This document shows positions 37,587 through 39,943 of a stretch of DNA of 39,943 bases, in pieces (the stretch's first letter is position 1; every line of letters starts with the position of its first letter). The notes under the pieces are model-generated. The model was given only the letters and a program-made list of their open reading frames with translations. It was not told the DNA's origin and did not search any database. The position numbers and the translations under genes are program-made. Location: the IMG/VR virus record IMGVR_UViG_3300048793_000066, positions 1 to 39,943 of that record; one strand, 5' to 3'. Origin of the DNA: a virus.

Positions 37587-38219
37587 CTAACCAGAGATTT
37601 TGAACTTCCGTTCAAGCTGCTTGGCCTGCTCTCGGAGGAACGCCCGGCGCTTTTCGACTTCCGCCTTCGTCATCGCCGGCTTTTCCACCGTGTGAGCCCG
37701 GGCGATGGTTTGGAACGCGGTCTTGCTTGTTTCTTCGTTCTTTTCTTCTATAAAGGAATACGACCGCCACTTCTGGCGGGAGGGTCCCGCCACTTTTGGC
37801 GGGAGGGTAGTACTAGAACTACTCGGCTTTTCCACAGCTTTTTCACCGACCTTTCCACTGCTGAATTGGACTGGTTCTGGCGGCGGGAACAGCGACGGTT
37901 GCATCGGTTTTGCCGGCCACTTTTTTTGATTCAAGACGCGGACTCTCATGCCGTGTTGCGAACTGACGGCGACGCACTCGATGTATCCACGGTCGCGGAG
38001 CCGAGCCATCCACCGCTGCAGCGTTCGGAGCGGCGGCGCGTTCTCGAACCGCTCGCTGATCCACGCATAGGTGATGAGCCTGCCGTAGTGGACGCGACCT
38101 TCCTCGTTCGTCTGGTGGTCGATGAGGAAGTCGTGGAGGAACACGGCCTTTCCCATCGCACAGATATGTTTGCCGTCCGCGCGTCCCGGAGAGATGGCGA
38201 CGTAACGAAACTTCGACAT
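37587..38219 (-). CDS. Winged-helix replication-type protein
   Basis: A 210-residue protein. Residues 1-115 form a helix-turn-helix region (ITYAWISERFENAPPLRTLQRWMARLRDRGYIECVA), as in phage replication initiators and replisome organisers (DnaD/O-like). The rest is disordered then helical (KAEVEKRRAFLREQAKQLERKFKI). It likely binds the phage origin and loads a helicase; no helicase gene is seen in the window, so host DnaB would be used. This role is inferred from fold and position. Confidence 0.7.
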   Translation of the reverse strand: MSKFRYVAISPGRADGKHICAMGKAVFLHDFLIDHQTNEEGRVHYGRLITYAWISERFENAPPLRTLQRWMARLRDRGYIECVAVSSQHGMRVRVLNQKKWPAKPMQPSLFPPPEPVQFSSGKVGEKAVEKPSSSSTTLPPKVAGPSRQKWRSYSFIEEKNEETSKTAFQTIARAHTVEKPAMTKAEVEKRRAFLREQAKQLERKFKISG

Positions 38220-38231
38220 CCGAAACCCCTC

Positions 38232-38741
38232 TCAAGGCAATGCCCTCTTGTTCCGTTCCATCTGCGGACGCAGGTACGCGTCCACATCGAACGCGGACCA
38301 GGCGACCATCACCAAGGCGCCGCGAACGTGCTTCGACAGCAAAAATTCGAGCTGTTCGTCGGACGGTTTTCCGGCCGGGCGAATCACCGAACCCGTCCCG
38401 TCAATCCACCGCGGCGCTTTGACCTCGATGTAGAGCGAGCGACCTTCCGGCGCGAGCGTCGCCTCCAGGTCCGCAAAACCTTTCGGGATTGCGCGTCCAG
38501 TTTTTACGTTCTGAATTCCACAAAGGTTCACGCCTGCCGCCTTCGCCGCGCCCATCATCCGGCCGCGCTGGCGTCTGCCGCCGGCATCGATCGGAATAGC
38601 GTCAACGCGATATATTTCGAGCAGCTCGATGATCTGCGCCTGTACAAACGATTCCTTGACGCACTGCATCAGGTAGAGCCACGGGAGACGCTTCGGCTCC
38701 TGCCACGGGAATGGAAACGACGCGACTGAGAGCTTCGTCAA
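38232..38741 (-). CDS. VRR-NUC-like nuclease
   Basis: A 169-residue protein. After the start (ATGA overlap at 38738-38741) come ESFVQAQIIELLEIYRVDAIPIDAGGRRQRGRMMG, then GFADLEATLAPEGRSLYIEVKAPRWIDG and SDEQLEFLLSKHVRGALVMVAWSAFDVDAYL. The order (E..v...i..L......R, GxaDL, IEVKAP, Q) is that of VRR-NUC / Holliday-junction-resolvase-like nucleases of the PD-(D/E)XK fold (D in GFAD, E-x-K in IEVK). It may process recombination or replication forks in the phage. Confidence 0.88.
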   Translation of the reverse strand: MTKLSVASFPFPWQEPKRLPWLYLMQCVKESFVQAQIIELLEIYRVDAIPIDAGGRRQRGRMMGAAKAAGVNLCGIQNVKTGRAIPKGFADLEATLAPEGRSLYIEVKAPRWIDGTGSVIRPAGKPSDEQLEFLLSKHVRGALVMVAWSAFDVDAYLRPQMERNKRALP

Positions 38742-39376
38742 CCGGTGACCTCTTTGAGAGCCGCATCGCGTGCGGCATTTAACTCAGCCATGGAATCGTG
38801 CGAGCCTCCGACGTCAGGATGCCGCTTCGAAGCGAGCATGCGAAAAGCGTTCCTAACCATTTCAGCCGTCACATTTGTGCCCGGGTGAAACTGCAGGACG
38901 TCACGCCAAGGCCGCTGTGTCACGATCGATGCCGGGAGCTGCGCGAATCCAGAGAACGCGCGGTCGAGAATTGCGCTGCCGCCGTGCCGTTCGATCGCGC
39001 GGAGCGACTCCAGGGTTGCGGCGACGGCCGCGAGGTTATCGGCGACACGGTCGTAGATGTCGATCGGCATGCACTGCTTCTTCCCCGCCTTGCTCGTCCA
39101 GTAGACCGTGACGCCGGGATCCTTGGGCTCCCCGCGGTCACTCCGCGGAACGCCGTCAAGCCGCGTCGGAATATTGGTCGAGACGATGCAGGAACCGGCT
39201 GGCACCTTGAGCGCGCGCATTTCTCTGTCGATGCGCTGGATTGAGTCCCACACACTCAACTTCTCTTTCCACTTGCCGTTCGTGTTCTCAACGGAGCGAC
39301 CGAAGGACGCGGAGGTTCGCTGCTTCGTTCGTTTCCATCCCTCCGGCCAGCAAAGCGGATATCGCGTTTCGTCCAA
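38738..39376 (-). CDS. J-domain protein
   Basis: A 212-residue protein with a TTG start 5 bases after GGAGGGAG. The C-terminal part (about 155-212), PWRDVLQFHPGTNVTAEMVRNAFRMLASKRHPDVGGSHDSMAELNAARDAAL, is a J-domain with the HPD motif (186-188) that stimulates DnaK ATPase. The N-terminal part (about 30-150) has RSVENTNGKWKEKLSVWDSIQRIDREMRALK and is unrecognised. Phage J-domain proteins may recruit host chaperones to the replication complex. It is coupled to the nuclease gene. Confidence 0.92.
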   Translation of the reverse strand: MDETRYPLCWPEGWKRTKQRTSASFGRSVENTNGKWKEKLSVWDSIQRIDREMRALKVPAGSCIVSTNIPTRLDGVPRSDRGEPKDPGVTVYWTSKAGKKQCMPIDIYDRVADNLAAVAATLESLRAIERHGGSAILDRAFSGFAQLPASIVTQRPWRDVLQFHPGTNVTAEMVRNAFRMLASKRHPDVGGSHDSMAELNAARDAALKEVTG

Positions 39377-39388
39377 AACTCCCTCCTC

Positions 39389-39685
39389 TTACCGTGCGAT
39401 CTTCGGCAATGGCAGTGCGGGCCTGGCGTACGGTCGAGTCTCCATGATCTTTTCTGTCTTCACGTAAAGCCGGTACTCTTTGTGATTCGCGCCCGCGCGC
39501 ACTCGATGTTGCAGGTCGTGGACGCCGTCCTGGGACAGTTCGACCAGCAACTTCCAGGCGTCGTTTCGCAGGCAGCGAACCCCATCCTTGCGAAGCGCGC
39601 GCAAAATTTCGGTCATGGTCTCCCACCGGCCGTGCATCGTCGCGGCGAGCATGTGATTGCGAAGCTGGCCTTTCTGGTCGATCAT
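39389..39685 (-). CDS. Small phage protein, winged-helix-like
   Basis: A 98-residue protein starting MIDQKGQLRNHMLAATMHGRWETMTEILRALRKDGVRCLRNDAWKLLVELSQDGVHDLQHRVRAGANHKEYRLYVKTEK. The helix-turn-helix with a basic wing (HRVRAGANHKEYRL) looks like a small winged-helix DNA-binding domain. The start overlaps the upstream stop as ATGA (39682-39685); the longer frame upstream is not real. It lies before the J-domain gene. Function unknown. Confidence 0.7.
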   Translation of the reverse strand: MIDQKGQLRNHMLAATMHGRWETMTEILRALRKDGVRCLRNDAWKLLVELSQDGVHDLQHRVRAGANHKEYRLYVKTEKIMETRPYARPALPLPKIAR

Positions 39686-39885
39686 TCCGGCTCCTTCGGT
39701 TGCACGTTGATTTCGCGGAGATCGGCGAGCGACTCCTTCATTCCCTCGAGCGAATTGAGCGCGATGTTCTCGTCGGCGAACCGGACGCAGTTCGCTGCGT
39801 AGACACGTCGTGATGGGTCGAGCCGCGTGAGGATCCGCCGCACGCGCGTACTCTCGGCCCGGAGTTCGACGATGATGTTCGGCAT
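39682..39885 (-). CDS. Hypothetical protein at the circle junction
   Basis: A 67-residue protein starting MPNIIVELRAESTRVRRILTRLDPSRRVYAANCVRFADENIALNSLEGMKESLADLREINVQPKEPE. It is helical with a basic first half. GAGGGAG lies before its ATG. On the circular map it follows the membrane protein gene at 90-260 by 12 bases. The first 25 codons are duplicated at 1-77 by the terminal overlap. No family is recognised. Confidence 0.7.
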   Translation of the reverse strand: MPNIIVELRAESTRVRRILTRLDPSRRVYAANCVRFADENIALNSLEGMKESLADLREINVQPKEPE

Positions 39886-39943
39886 GGGTCACTCCCTCTA
39901 TCGAATAACGAATGGTCCGAACGACGCCAGCCAGAGCAGGATG
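39809..39943. repeat. Terminal overlap, right copy (circular map)
   Basis: This repeats bases 1-135, differing only at 39935 (a; g at 127). It includes the start of the gene at 39682-39885 and, at 39898-39943, the last codons of the gene at 90-260. In this copy the latter gene reads Leu instead of Pro at codon 45. Join at this overlap to close the circle. Confidence 0.9.

Overview
The window is one complete, circular temperate siphovirus genome of about 39.8 kb. Bases 39809-39943 repeat bases 1-135 with one mismatch, so the linear record is a circular map cut in the gene pair at 90-260 / 39682-39885. The gene set is lambda-like and modular: a GpA-type large terminase with a Nu1-like small subunit, a lambda-family portal, a gpW-like joiner, an HK97 prohead protease fused to the major capsid protein, a tail tube protein, a G/GT frameshifted tail chaperone, an 888-residue tape measure (by the lambda ruler of about 0.15 nm per residue, a tail near 130 nm), a J-like tip protein and a GH19 endolysin. 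A tyrosine integrase makes it temperate. The sequence is GC-rich. A secreted cargo protein (29948-30586) resembles, from memory, proteins of Acidobacteriota, so a soil acidobacterial host is my weak inference; a proteobacterial host is not excluded.

Layout: every gene but one is read leftward (minus strand), often with ATGA/GTGA overlaps. A control region lies at about 8.2-9.26 kb. It holds a leftward Cro/YdaS-like HTH gene, the only rightward gene (8612-8929), and a ribbon-helix-helix gene with a near-consensus, apparently leaderless promoter. From 8503 the leftward early block runs down to base 1 and continues through the circle junction to about 35.2 kb. It holds two conserved phage proteins, the integrase, a C5-cytosine methyltransferase, a run of small metal-binding and unknown proteins, an HNH endonuclease, an alanine-rich repeat protein, a J-domain protein, a VRR-NUC-like nuclease, a replication-type winged-helix protein, a deoxyribosyltransferase-like protein, a minor-tail-Z-like protein, a LuxR-type HTH and a PAPS-reductase-like PP-loop protein.

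The late block follows, also leftward: ParB-N6 methyltransferase (35.06-33.75 kb), terminase (33.5-31.2), cargo genes (31.0-29.9), head (29.8-24.7), tail (24.6-11.6) and lysis (11.3-9.3).

Points of most interest: a 24-codon leader-like ORF laid across a terminator with competing stems between the tail tube and tail chaperone genes; a tRNA-Arg-like D-arm plus anticodon-arm fragment at about 2.9 kb that could be the attP core; a repeated 'stop + Shine-Dalgarno + start' junction that flanks an alanine-rich gene with perfect 20-bp direct repeats; a ParB-methyltransferase next to a PAPS-reductase-like protein (IbrA/IbrB-like pairing); and operator-like palindromes sharing an ACAATGT half-site in the control region.
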